Source of the DNA: Copromyces sp. CBS 386.78
Lineage: Eukaryota; Ascomycota; Sordariomycetes; Sordariales; Sordariaceae
Direction: 5' to 3'
Assembly: GCA_030685235.1 (NCBI GenBank)
Contig: MU839088.1
Location: 434,001-498,000, forward strand
Length of the DNA: 64,000 nucleotides
Shown: in pieces, positions 24,233 through 34,268 of the stretch
Numbering within the stretch: position 1 is the stretch's first letter
Layout of the letters: each line of letters begins with the position of its first letter
Program-made: the position numbers and the translations under genes
Notes under the pieces: model-generated
The model's input: only the letters and a program-made list of their open reading frames with translations
Told to the model about the DNA's origin: nothing
The model's database searches: none

Positions 24233-24671
24233 TCATATCGGATATCGGCACTCGTGTGGTCTATTGCATTTGATGCAGGCTGTGCAAGGGCGTTTCTGGT
24301 CACACTGAAATATATAACCATGTCAGTGACGGAACCCTGACCGAGGATGGGATTATGTGGCTTACCAACACTTTCCTCACACGACACACTATGCAACTGA
24401 CGGCTGGGCGGCTTCGAATGCGTCGAGGCTTCTTGTCGCCCCCACCCCCAGCCCCAGACCCAGCGCCGTTCCCGCTCCCGCTCCCGCTTCCACCCACAGT
24501 CTCGGTGCCTTTCCCGCTTCCACCTCCGGTCCCAGCGTCTTTCCCGCTCCCGTTTCCTACCCAAGTGAAAGTCCAAGCCGGGGTCCCATAGCGTGGTTGT
24601 CCCATGGTCAGTAGTCCTAGTCCCACGGTCACTAGCAGGGGAAAATGTCCCTCTTTCAGATTCTCCTCCAA
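24233..24671 (-). CDS. orphan Zn2Cys6 cluster protein, short
   Basis: A canonical fungal zinc cluster is encoded across a 61-bp intron (24365-24305, GTAAGC donor, CTGAC branch, TTTCAG acceptor). Exon 1 supplies SCIVCRVRKVL and exon 2 supplies CDQKRPCTACIKCNRPHEC, spacing CX2CX6CX5CX2CX8C, then RYPI and a stop. Basic residues (KKPRRIRSR) precede it, after a long Gly/Ser/Thr-rich repeat. The start could be the ATG at 24671 or at 24605, giving roughly 105-125 residues. Zn2Cys6 domains normally sit at the N-terminus of proteins of 500 or more residues with a Fungal_trans domain, which is absent here. It may be a remnant of a transcription factor, a small DNA-binding protein, or an alternative 3' exon of the neighbouring factor. 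The block is flanked by duplicated sequence. Confidence 0.5.
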
Positions 24672-24810
24672 CTCCAGCTGCTCCAGTGGCAGCGACCGAA
24701 GAACAATGAGAATAATACCCTATTCTTTCCTGAAAGTGGTCATCTCTGCGGCGGTCCCTGTTCTTGTACCTCGGGTTCCAACAGCATCATCTTCAGCTCC
24801 AGCTCCACTC
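24610..24810. repeat. duplicated segments A (copy 2) and B (copy 1)
   Basis: Bases 24610-24705 (A2) resemble 24940-25045 (A1), the part of the transcription factor gene that encodes its Gly/Thr/Arg-rich tail. Shared plus-strand words include AGTCCTAGTCC, CACTAGCAG and CTTCCTCCAA/CTCCTCCAA. Bases 24730-24810 (B1) resemble 24128-24210 (B2). The order on the minus strand is A1, B1, A2, zinc cluster, B2, which points to a tandem duplication followed by divergence. Confidence 0.55.
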
Positions 24811-24878
24811 ATACTCAACAGGGACCGAATCGGCAGCAGTCTTCCCCTTTGATCCAATAAGGGGTCCTGATGAGGCTT

Positions 24879-27800
24879 CTAACCCTCATGAGTGGCCCCA
24901 GCGCCTTCCGCGCTCCCACTGCCACTCCCTCTCTCAGTTCTAGTCCTAGTCCTAGGGCCACTAGCAGAAGTCCCTTGCTCAGGCCTTCCTCCAATTTCAG
25001 ATGTTCCAGGTCCCGATCCAGATCCCGTGGCATCGACCCAAGAAGAACCGCGAGATTTCCCAAGCCAATCGCGCTCTGGATACACCATGAAATCCATGAT
25101 GTTGAACTCCCCCACTCCCTGTCCCGATTCTCCTCCCAGCGCCGGGCCATGGATGGCATCTCCGCTCATGGACTGCCCAGGCTGCTTGCTACTGCCGTCG
25201 CCATTATCAATTAGTCGTCTGCCGTCGGTTCCTGCCATACCATGCACCTGGTCCGCGCTGTGGTTCTGGTTCGTTTCGGTCCCGCCGACATTTTGTCCCG
25301 GCGCGATGGCCGAAAGAGGGAATCTAGGCATGTTGAAGAAGTCAAAGACGTCGAGATATTCCAGATCGTTAACTCCTCCACCTCCTGCTCCCTCTCCTGC
25401 TCCCATAGAAAAATGCCCGTTGGCGTTGTTATTGATGGCAGGCACCATGGCGGCTGCGCTCACCATACTAACTCCGCCCGCAGTGGCCCAAGCTCCATGT
25501 TGTCTCGAGCCATGCCTAGGCTGGCGACTAATCAACAAGTCCAAATCGAATGCGGTCCGTCGCATGTCCGCCAGGATCCGCACGCTACTGGGGGCCACCT
25601 CATCGCCCTCGCTCACGCTGGCCTTGTATTCGTCTAGTACTCGGGTCAAGAGATTGGAGTAGCGCGTGGCTACGTGCCAGTACTCGCCCATTTCCCGCAG
25701 GGTGTCGACAAAGAATTTGATTTCCGGATTGAGGCTGCGCTCAACAGTGCTACCGTGGACCAGAAGAACGCGGGCAGCGACCCAGAGCGTGAACGCAAAG
25801 GGGGGACCAAGTGTGGAAAGCAAGTTGTATTCGACGACGAATTTGCCCAGGGCGAGAATGTTGTTGACTGCGTCGCGGCATGTTTGGGAGGCCATGAAGG
25901 AAGGAGAGAAAATGGGCGAACGGACGGTGGGATACGCGGCTGATGAGTGTAGACGAATGATGGCGGTGTGGTAGGTGGCGTGGAGCATGATCCAGGCGCA
26001 GCTCAAAGTACGGGCAACCCTGGGGTGGTCATAAATCTTGGCCATGTGATTGTAATCATCGGGGAGTTCAAATTTCCACACTTTGAGCATGGTATCGAGC
26101 TCTCGGTAGCGGTGCTGCCAATTTTCGACGTCGGTGAGAGACGAGATGTCGACGGGCTGCTTGAGGAACTTGTGGATCTTGGAGAGGATACCCAGAATCT
26201 CGATGTAGTAGCTGAAGGCGCCGAGATTCTCAGGCTTGTTGACTTGATAGTCGGCCGAGTTGTTGCTGTTGAGTCGGCTATCGTCGTCAGCGGCGTGGAA
26301 CCATCGAGTCTCCACTTTCTGGTTCTTGATCCACAGCTCGTCGCGGCATGGGAGGGTCCGGTCGATTTCCTTGTCATCAAGCGCAAAGTCAAACGCTGTG
26401 GAGATGGTGGCGTAGCGATCGAGCACATATACCATCCAGAACAACCTTCTGCGGGACTCCTCCTCGGTGAAGTCGCGGGGCTCTGGAAGGACCATGGCGC
26501 GAAGAGTGCAGATCGAGGGATAGCTTGGGGAAATCGTCATGGAGTTCGTCTCGACGGCCAAGCCAAGCTGAACCACCCCTCGAGTGATGAGAGCCATAAT
26601 GTTCCATCCTGGGGGCCCATTGCTACTACCGCATAGATCCAGCGCAAGGATCACCAGTGCTTGCAGTGACATGACGGACGAATGCTCCATTCCATAGAGT
26701 AAGACACGCTGCTTCGAGGCGGTGTAGAAACGCTGCCGACTCTCCTTGGGGAGCATTTTGGTAGTTGCGAATCTCATGGCTGTAGCAACAATGGCATGCA
26801 GCAGGATCTTTTCTTCCTCATTTGGGATTCTCTCTCCGAAAAAGAGATCTTTCGTCGTCTCACGGTCCAGGATTGGACACCATGGGTGGATGTGTTTAAA
26901 GTATAGGTCCATGAGGGCGTAACAAACACCATACGGAGGAAGCTCCTGTTCAGTGCCTCCTTGTCCTTGCGTGGCCGGCAAAACCGATGTTAGCGACGGA
27001 CCAGCTATCTGATTGGGGACGGCTCTGGGGGCGCCATAGTACTCTTGGACGGCCGCACTAGGGGTCATGGCCGGCTGTACATGAGGTTGAGTAGTTGCCA
27101 CATGCTGGAAGTTGTCGTGGACGACGGCTGGAGTGCGAGGGCCCAGACCAAAGTCGGCTGAAGTCGAGGGTTTGTGCATGAAGAGGGCCCTCTCAGCTGA
27201 ATCTGGGCCGGCGTGAGCGAAAACCGGAGGCGGTCCAGTATCGCGCGGTGTGCCATGGTCGTTGCTCTGCAGGCTTGGATTGCTCCGATGGCCTGCTGAC
27301 ACATGGTTACTCCTGGTGTTGGCATTGTTGCTGAGGGTGGCGGGGCTGTTGACACTCCCCGGGTTCCCGTTGACGTCGAGGCCATGTGCCGCAAGGATCT
27401 CGGCGTGTCTTCTGAGCTCCCCCTCGAGATGGTCGAGACGCTGCTCTAACTCGCGGCCATAGCCTGCTCTAAGGCCAGGCTTCTTTCGTTCTTTATACTC
27501 GCACACATGTGCATTTCTATTACACCACCCGCAAGCTGGCTGGCCACGGTCGCATTTTACCTAGTTCAATGTTAGTTCTGACGAGACGGGGAAAATGTGG
27601 TTAGGCGGTGGTGCAATGGGAGATAAGGCGAACCTTTCGTGTTTTGCAGGTTTCGCAACTTGTAGTCGTCAGTCAGTTTCATGTAATCCCAAACACGACG
27701 ATAAACGAGGTATGAAAAGCCCGACGCGTGGGTGATGTTGTTGCTACTGTTGGTGACGATGCCAGGACAACATGGAGCGTTACCCACAACGCGTATCATG

Positions 27801-28142
27801 CACGGTGGCACTAACAGACAGCATGGCAATCTCTCGGTAAGAGGCTGCCGAGGCAAATGAAAAAGAAATACAACAGTGGACTTACGAGACAGAAAGGGGT
27901 CTCTTTCGCTTGCCATTAGGGAGCACTTGGTCGTTACCGTGGTCATTGTCATTGTCGTCGTCGTCGCCGCTCTGCTGGCCGTCGTCGCTGTAGACGGAGG
28001 AATTTGGCGGACCATGCTGCTGCCCCTGGAATGGAGCTGCCACTGGCAAGGGCGGCCGTGACGGCCCTGCCACTTGATGATACTGTTGGCCGCCGCTGTA
28101 TCTGGAACCCGAAGCAACAGCAGCAGCAGGCTGGGACTGCAT
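24879..28142 (-). CDS. Zn2Cys6 transcription factor with Fungal_trans domain
   Basis: Three exons are supported: 28142-27886, a 25-nt exon 27658-27634, and 27560-24879, about 987 residues. The zinc cluster crosses the two splice sites: CETCKTRK, then VKCDRGQPACGWCNRNAHVC, spacing CX2CX6CX6CX2CX6C. A linker helix (GRELEQRLDHLEGELRRH) follows. A fungal-specific middle homology region runs from YGVCYALMDLYFKHIHPWCPILDRE through MRFATTKMLPKESR and RRRLFWMVYVLDRYATISTAFDFALDD. The N-terminal 85 residues are Gln/Ser-rich with an acidic run and the basic RKRP. The C-terminal tail is Gly/Ser/Thr-rich. The frame stays open about 270 bp above the chosen ATG without another ATG, so an upstream exon is possible. 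It is divergent from the rhamnonate dehydratase gene, and control of rhamnose catabolism is a reasonable inference but not shown. Confidence 0.88.
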
Positions 28143-30163
28143 CGCGCCGCTGGCCAGCGATCCGATACCTGTATAATGATTGACGGGAGTGCGATTGGAG
28201 ACGGCCGATCTGGGCCGAGGGCTGTAGTTGCGTCGGGTGCTGGGTGCTGCTCTGCTCGGCGTGATGGTGACCGAGCGGGGAGGATGTTCGGGATGAAAAG
28301 CAGCGGATGTTTGCGGCCTAGGTGGAGCTGCTTGTGAGATGGAATGCCCTATGCCCGTGAGCTCTGGGGCAGCCGGGGCTATGTCACGGTCAGTGCGCTC
28401 TTGTTCGCGTGCTGCAGCTCCTCACTGGACGGGATTCAACAAAGCCGACAACCGAGGAAGCGTATTGGATACAAAGTGTGGGAACAATTGATGCTAGTAA
28501 CGAGTAAGGTCACCCAACCAAAGATGGTCTCTCAATGTGATTGTGTGATGATTAGGTGGGATAATGATTTTGAATGACTTCCGGGTCTGGTGTTCGTGGA
28601 TGTCTGCTTGGAGAAATCAATAGGACAGATCAATTCATTTGTAGGGAAACGAACCTTCCTTTGCAACTTCCCTGTGTACGACTACATCGAGCCAGCCTTT
28701 GGAGGGAGTCATGTCGGTAGTACCTAGGTAGTTAGACCTACCTACCTGTACACTTCAAGTGTGGTGCTCTGTTAGTGCGGTACTTGGTTTAAAGATGGTT
28801 GAGCTGCGTAAAGTGGTGCACATACAAGTCCTGGGCTATCAGACCCCCTCCAGGTCGAAAGTGCAGGCCCAATGGGAGTCGCCTATGAGATCTGGGTCTT
28901 TCTTCCTGGCTCCTGTCAAGAGATTTCACAATACTCGGGTTGGTCGCGTCCAACACAACCTGAAGGTTCAAGGCAGCATTCACCTGGAAAAGTTCGGGCT
29001 GATTTTGAGCAAAGGAACGACGACTGAGTGCAGCGGAGAAGAATGGAATTCCAAAAGGGGATAAGCGGGCATTTGCCAGGTCTATATAAGGTAGGTAGGT
29101 ACCATTACCTCCGAAACCCGTCCTCGGAAAGACCTGTTCGGAACAACGACGGCTTCCAGATGCAATCTTATCAGTCCTGCTTTCAACCTCCGAAACTGGT
29201 ATATGCGCATTTCGGGATAATAAGGTCCGCTGTGCATATGAGCACCTCACCACCTGGGTTTCCCCCGGTGCATCTCTTTGGCCGACACTAACAAACGTTC
29301 TCAGCTTCGAACTCGTACAATACATCCTTTTTGAACGTACACTGTCAGGGTCGGGTGTGGGTATTTGTTGTAAGGCCAACGGAATTTGTTAGCGACGATA
29401 ACACATCATTGGCCTTAAAGTGGTCTTGGCCAGAACGCCCGTTCATCTTGCGAGATCAGCATGATGCGGATGCTAAGTTCTGCACCGAGACGTTCCTTAG
29501 ACACCTTGCATGTCTTCCAAACGTCCTTCGCTTCGGCAGAGAGCCCAAGCTCTGTTGGCATTCAAGGACTTCCAGGTGATCAAGAGCTTTCAGCGCGTGA
29601 TGATGCAAATCCAAGAACCTGAAGGTCATTGTGTGCCGAAAACGTTTGGGCTTTGACCCCTAGACTCACATGGTGGAAGCCCAAAGTCAATGGCGAAAGC
29701 GATAAACTGCTCGTCAGGATAGTGTAGGAAAACAGGTCCTGCAAAACATTAATTCAAGCCAATGTCAGTCTTATAAGCATCCCTATCTGCCGGTACTTCC
29801 TTCAGCCACCGTCGATGCGGCCACCGTGGGAAAGTGGAGGCGGGGTTGATGATGCACCAAGGGAAAGAACGGTTCGGGATCTCCAAAACCTTATCCGTGA
29901 TCTGACAGGGACGCGCCTATCAACCACAAGGTCGCCAAGCTCAATGGTCTGCTCGTCGTCGGGACATCACCACCCGACCGGTGGTCCACATGCCCGGCTG
30001 CTCCCGTCTGTGATGGCTGGCGATCGTCGTCCCTCGTGCTTTCCGGTGTTGATAAAAGCCGAGGCACGAACTACCGCTGGCTCAGATATACATGGACGTC
30101 CTGCTCCTCGTGCCCTTCTCGTTTTCATGTCTTTCTTTCTCCAAGACTCACAACTGAAACACA
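28143..30163. promoter_or_regulatory. bidirectional upstream region, regulator and rhamnose genes
   Basis: A 2.0-kb interval separates the start of the Zn2Cys6 factor (minus strand) from the start of L-rhamnonate dehydratase (plus strand). No gene is recognised. The part next to 28143-28410 stays open in the factor's frame and may contain extra coding sequence. Short GGTAGGTAGG/CCTACCTACC motifs occur near 28730 and 29085. I cannot name a specific operator. Confidence 0.45.
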
Positions 30164-31635
30164 ATGGCGACAGCAAGACAGTTTCCTACCATCAAGAGCA
30201 TACGATCCTTTGTGATCGGCGGCGTTGGCTCGGGTGGTGACTACCACAATGTCAAGGGCGGCCATTGGTATGACTTCTATGGTACTCACCAAGACTCTCC
30301 TCGGGACTAAACACTAACAGCACAGGCTAATCGACTCTCCCATCTCTACGCCATGCTCACAATGGGACAAGTATCGGGCTTCTCGTACAAGCTGGGGCAT
30401 CAACGTCCTGGGCTCCTTCTTTGTTGAGATCGAGGCTACCGATGGCACTGTTGGATTCGCAACTGGCTTTGGAGGTATGTCCAACGTCTATGTTCCACAA
30501 GATGCATGCTAACGACACCACAAAACCAGGTCCTCCGGCATGCTGGCTCGTCCACCAACACTTTGAACGCTTCCTTATCGGCGCCGACCCCCGAAACACC
30601 AACCACCTTTTCGAGCAAATGTACCGTGCCTCCATGTTCTACGGCCGCAAAGGTCTCCCCGTCGCCGTCATATCGGTCATCGACCTCGCCCTCTGGGATC
30701 TCCTCGGCAAGATCCGCAACGAGCCCGTCTACAAGATGATCGGCGGCGCCACCAAGGAGCGTCTCAACTTCTACTGCACCGGTCCCGATCCGCCGGCCGC
30801 CAAGGAGATGGGCTTCTGGGGTGCCAAGGTGCCGCTCCCCTACTGCCCGGAGGAAGGGCACGTCGGCCTGCAAAAGAACATTGAGTTCCTCCGCAAGCAC
30901 CGCGAGGCCGTCGGCCCGGACTTCCCCCTGATGGTGGACTGCTACATGTCGCTCAACGTGTCGTACACGATCGAGATTGTGGAGAAGACCAAGGACCTCA
31001 ACATTAACTGGTGGGAGGAGTGTCTGTCCCCCGATGACACGGACGGCTTCGAGCAGATCAAGCGCGCCCACCCCACCGTCAAGTTCACCACGGGTGAGCA
31101 CGAGTACTCCCGCTACGGGTTCCGCAAGCTCATCGAGGGCAGAAACCTGGATATCATCCAGCCGGATGTGATGTGGCTCGGCGGCATGACCGAGTTGCTC
31201 CGCGTGGCTGCCATGGCGGCCGCCTACGACATCCCCGTTGTCCCACACGCTAGTGGACCGTATAGCTACCACTTTGTCATGAGCCAGCCAAACACGCCGT
31301 TCCAGGAGTATTTGGCCAACTCGGCAGACGGAAAGAGCGTGCTGCCGGTGTTTGGCGATCTGTTCTTGGATGAGCCGATTCCGACCAAGGGATTCTTGAC
31401 GACGGCTGATTTGAATAAGCCAGGCTTTGGCTTGACACTTAATCCAGTGGCGAGGGCGAAGTTGATTCCTAGTGCCTATTTGCTCACACCACCACCTGCG
31501 GCATCTTTGACGTCTGCGGGTGCTGAAGAGACAAAGCCGGCGCCGGCGCCGGGGGTGACGGAGGAGAAGAAGGAGAAGAGCGAGGGGGTGGTTGAAGGGC
31601 TGGTGGCTAAGGTTCAAGAGCTGACAAGCTCGTAG
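30164..31635 (+). CDS. LRA3: L-rhamnonate dehydratase
   Basis: This enolase-superfamily enzyme removes water from L-rhamnonate to give 2-keto-3-deoxy-L-rhamnonate (EC 4.2.1.90), the third step of the fungal non-phosphorylated L-rhamnose pathway. Exons are 30164-30267, 30326-30474 and 30530-31635, with GTATGA/ACAG and GTATGT/CCAG introns and CTAAC branch sites, giving about 452 residues. The diagnostic N-terminus is IGGVGSGGDYHNVKGGHW. The metal ligands appear as Asp in MVDCYMS, Glu in WWEECLSP and Glu in TTGEHEY. The catalytic His is in VVPHASGPYS. The late conserved run FLDEPIPTKG to LNKPGFGLTLN follows family order. Beyond this the protein carries about 55 extra residues: Ala/Pro-rich, then a Lys/Glu helix ending VAKVQELTSS. 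Bacterial members lack this tail. The dehydrogenase gene of the same pathway follows 0.84 kb downstream on the same strand. Confidence 0.93.
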
Positions 31636-32476
31636 GAATTGCAGAAGATTACATTAGGTTGGCGTTTCTGAACTTATATACCATTGGTACGAACAATGAC
31701 TGATTTCGTTTGCACTTTGAAACATGTGAAGCTGAAACAATTTGATTTTGTCTTGCACTCGGGGCATAGCACTGACGTCATCGTGAGAACCTTTATGGCA
31801 AGCTTTGATGTTCAGAACTCGCACCCATCACCAATCGCAAATATCCATTGACCGTCAACATTGGACGATTGTGAAAACAATAAGAAGTTTCACAGCCTGG
31901 ATGAAGAGCTCATCCCTCCAATACCAACGAGCGAGGAGCAATTGCCGACAATGGCACACGGATTGACCTCGCCAATCTCGCTGTAATTCCCCCCGAGCTG
32001 CAGTGGGGGAAGGGAAGCTGTGACCCCGTTCATTATATGGGTCAAGTTGGGGTTGAGATCCACTTTATTCTTGCTTCCCCTCTTCTCCTCTTCAACTTTC
32101 AAACTCTTTTGACACAACGATCCGCTCTTCAGCCTGCGATGACTTCCAGTCGGACCAAGTGAATGGATGTAACCTCCCGATATTAACAGACTTTACTGGT
32201 TATCAGATGATGTTGAAAATCGATAGACATTGGCTAATATTGAAAGGTTTCGGTGCGGAGAAGAAACACAATTGCTCAACACCATCTTTTCTGCTTGACC
32301 ACCAGTTGAAGTGACTTTAACAATCTCTCCATTCTCGTTCTCTAGCTTACCCACCATCAAGCCATACCTACGTCCACACGAAAGGTTTCGAAGAATTCAG
32401 ACTATTCCTACAAACCCTGATCCAAACCGACATCGACACCTCCCAACACATCAATCAAGCCACCACCCTCCTCAAA
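31636..32476. promoter_or_regulatory. region between the two rhamnose genes
   Basis: This 841-bp interval holds the 3' end of the dehydratase gene and the promoter and 5' leader of the dehydrogenase gene. No gene is seen. The last 180 bp is strongly CA/CC-rich, a common feature of fungal 5' leaders. Confidence 0.45.
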
Positions 32477-33337
32477 ATGCCACCAACCAACCTCCTCTCC
32501 AACAAAACCGCAATCATAACCGGCGGCACAACCGGCATCGGCCGCGCCATCACCCTCGCCTTCCTCGCCCAAGGCTGTTCCGTAGCCGTCAACCACCTCG
32601 ACCTCCCCCGCGACCAACCGCACGTCGACTCCCTCATCGCCGAAGCCGCCTCTCTCAAATCCCAACATGCTTCCTCTCCGCACATAGCTATTGGCGCCCT
32701 GGCCCTGCTGCCGGGGGACGTGCGCGACCCTGAGACGGGGACGAAGCTGGTTAAATTTGCGCTGGACACGTTCAAAACCGGCCGACTTGACATCTGCGTC
32801 TCCAACGCGGGCGTTTGCCAATTTGCCGAGTTCCTCGACATGGACGGCGACCTGTTCGCAAATACCGTGCGCACCAACCTCGACGGCGCCTTCTACCTGG
32901 TCCAAGCCGCCGCCCGGCAGATGGCGCGCCACCAATCTCCCCCCGGCGGCTCCATCATAGGAATCAGCTCCATCTCCGCTCTCGTCGGCGGGGCCGGGCA
33001 GACACATTACACGCCCACCAAAGCCGGCGTCTTATCCCTGATGCAAAGCACGGCGTGCGCGCTGGGGAGGTACGGGATAAGGTGTAATGCTCTATTGCCG
33101 GGGACGGTGGAGACGCAGCTGAATGAGAGTGACTTGAGACCCGAAAGTGAGGAGGGAGGGACGAGGGAGACGGAGGAGAAGAGGAGGTATATGGAGGGAC
33201 GGATACCGCTTGGGAGGTTGGGAAGGCCAAGGGATCTGGGCGGGCCGGCCGTGTTTTTGGCGAGTGACGAGTTGAGTGGCTATGTTACGGGCGCGCAGGT
33301 GATGGTTGATGGGGGGTTGTTTGTTAATTTGCAGTGA
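32477..33337 (+). CDS. LRA1: L-rhamnose 1-dehydrogenase (SDR family)
   Basis: This 286-residue short-chain dehydrogenase oxidises L-rhamnose to L-rhamnono-lactone using NAD(P)+, the first step of the non-phosphorylated pathway. Visible SDR features are the cofactor loop TGGTTGIG (about 15-22), the NAG motif (SNAGV), the catalytic Ser in GISSISALVGG, and YTPTK (Tyr-X3-Lys). The strings SIIGISSISALVGG, THYTPTKAG, LMQSTACALG, GIRCNALLPGT and the terminal DGGLFVNLQ closely match what I recall of the characterised yeast L-rhamnose dehydrogenase, which is why I name the substrate. An insertion (DLRPESEEGGTRETEEKRR) lengthens the substrate-loop region. There is no intron, and the ATG is preceded by CAAA. 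Position after the rhamnonate dehydratase supports the call. Confidence 0.9.
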   Translation: MPPTNLLSNKTAIITGGTTGIGRAITLAFLAQGCSVAVNHLDLPRDQPHVDSLIAEAASLKSQHASSPHIAIGALALLPGDVRDPETGTKLVKFALDTFKTGRLDICVSNAGVCQFAEFLDMDGDLFANTVRTNLDGAFYLVQAAARQMARHQSPPGGSIIGISSISALVGGAGQTHYTPTKAGVLSLMQSTACALGRYGIRCNALLPGTVETQLNESDLRPESEEGGTRETEEKRRYMEGRIPLGRLGRPRDLGGPAVFLASDELSGYVTGAQVMVDGGLFVNLQ

Positions 33338-33512
33338 GAGAGGGGGTGATGTTGTTGTCCGGGGAGGTGTTCTGAAGGACGGCAAGACTCGGATGGATGT
33401 GGTCCGGGCCTTTGTGATAAGATGATGACATGCGAGTTGTTTCGCTGTTGATTGCGGCTCTTGTGTTCTGAAAACATAAACCCGACACCAGTCATCCATG
33501 GCAAGAAAATGA

Positions 33513-34268
33513 TTACTCCAACCCGACCCTACTAGTCTCCACATGTGCTCCCCAATCGTAATCATCCGGGTCATAACCCTCTGTTCCTCCTCCTGCTCCC
33601 ACAGACGCTGACGCCGACGAACTGCTTCGCTCCCTTGAATGACCCTGACCGCCCTCTGCTACATTTGCTTCTGTGTCTGTAAGTATCTGGTCAGCATCCA
33701 TCCGACCCAAGCACACATCTTGTGTAGATAGGTAGTTTGACTAACCGTTACCTTCCTTGGTAGAAGTACCGCCCTCCTGTCCCTGACTACTCTCTCTCTG
33801 CTTCCTTTTGTCTTTGATTTCTTCGGGTTGAGCCTCCCTAAAAATAATCGGACTCTCCACCTGCCCTTCTAGCGCTGCCACCACTTGTTTCGGCGGCTTC
33901 GGCCTATTAATCCCCCCACACTCATGACTACCCTCATACCCCTTTCCCTGCTCCCACTGCTCTTGCTCCCGCTGCATCTGTTGCATCTGCCTCAGTACTT
34001 CCGCTTCTGAGGTAATTCCTGGGCGGGAATCCCATTCGTGGTGGTTGTGGTGGTGGTCTTCTTGGGCTCGTTGATGATAAAGGTGGGGTTTGGTTGATGC
34101 GGCTTCCATGGCGGAGGGTGAGAAGATGTCGCTGGGTTTTGAGGGTTCGGGGTGTTGGTCTGAGGGTTGCGATTGGAGGGTTTCGTTGGCGTTGGGGCTG
34201 CTGTCGATGACTTCATGGACTTGGGAGTCGGTGAGTTCGTCGGCTATCACACCGCGGCGGGCTAACAT
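33513..34268 (-). CDS. hypothetical low-complexity protein
   Basis: Two exons, 34268-33752 and 33676-33513, joined by a 75-bp intron (GTAACG donor, CTGAC branch, TTACAG acceptor, phase 1), give about 226 residues. I do not recognise it. The protein starts MLARRGVIADELTDSQVHEVIDSSP, has a His-rich patch (HHHNHHE) and a glutamine-rich helix (LRQMQQMQREQEQWEQ). It ends with an acidic motif YDPDDYDWGAHVE. The frame remains open above the chosen ATG to a TAA, and a possible intron acceptor (CATCAG) lies at about 34330, so an upstream exon may exist. It is convergent with the rhamnose dehydrogenase gene. Confidence 0.5.

Noticed and set aside
25968..26636. 222-codon plus-strand frame inside the regulator gene
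   Set aside because: It lies entirely opposite the Fungal_trans domain and has no motif of its own.
30436..31617. 393-codon minus-strand frame opposite rhamnonate dehydratase
   Set aside because: Antisense shadow of a GC3-rich gene. No independent motif is present.
32408..33007. Minus-strand frame opposite rhamnose dehydrogenase, starting MCLPGPADESGDGAD
   Set aside because: Shadow of a strongly codon-biased gene. The plus-strand enzyme is unambiguous.
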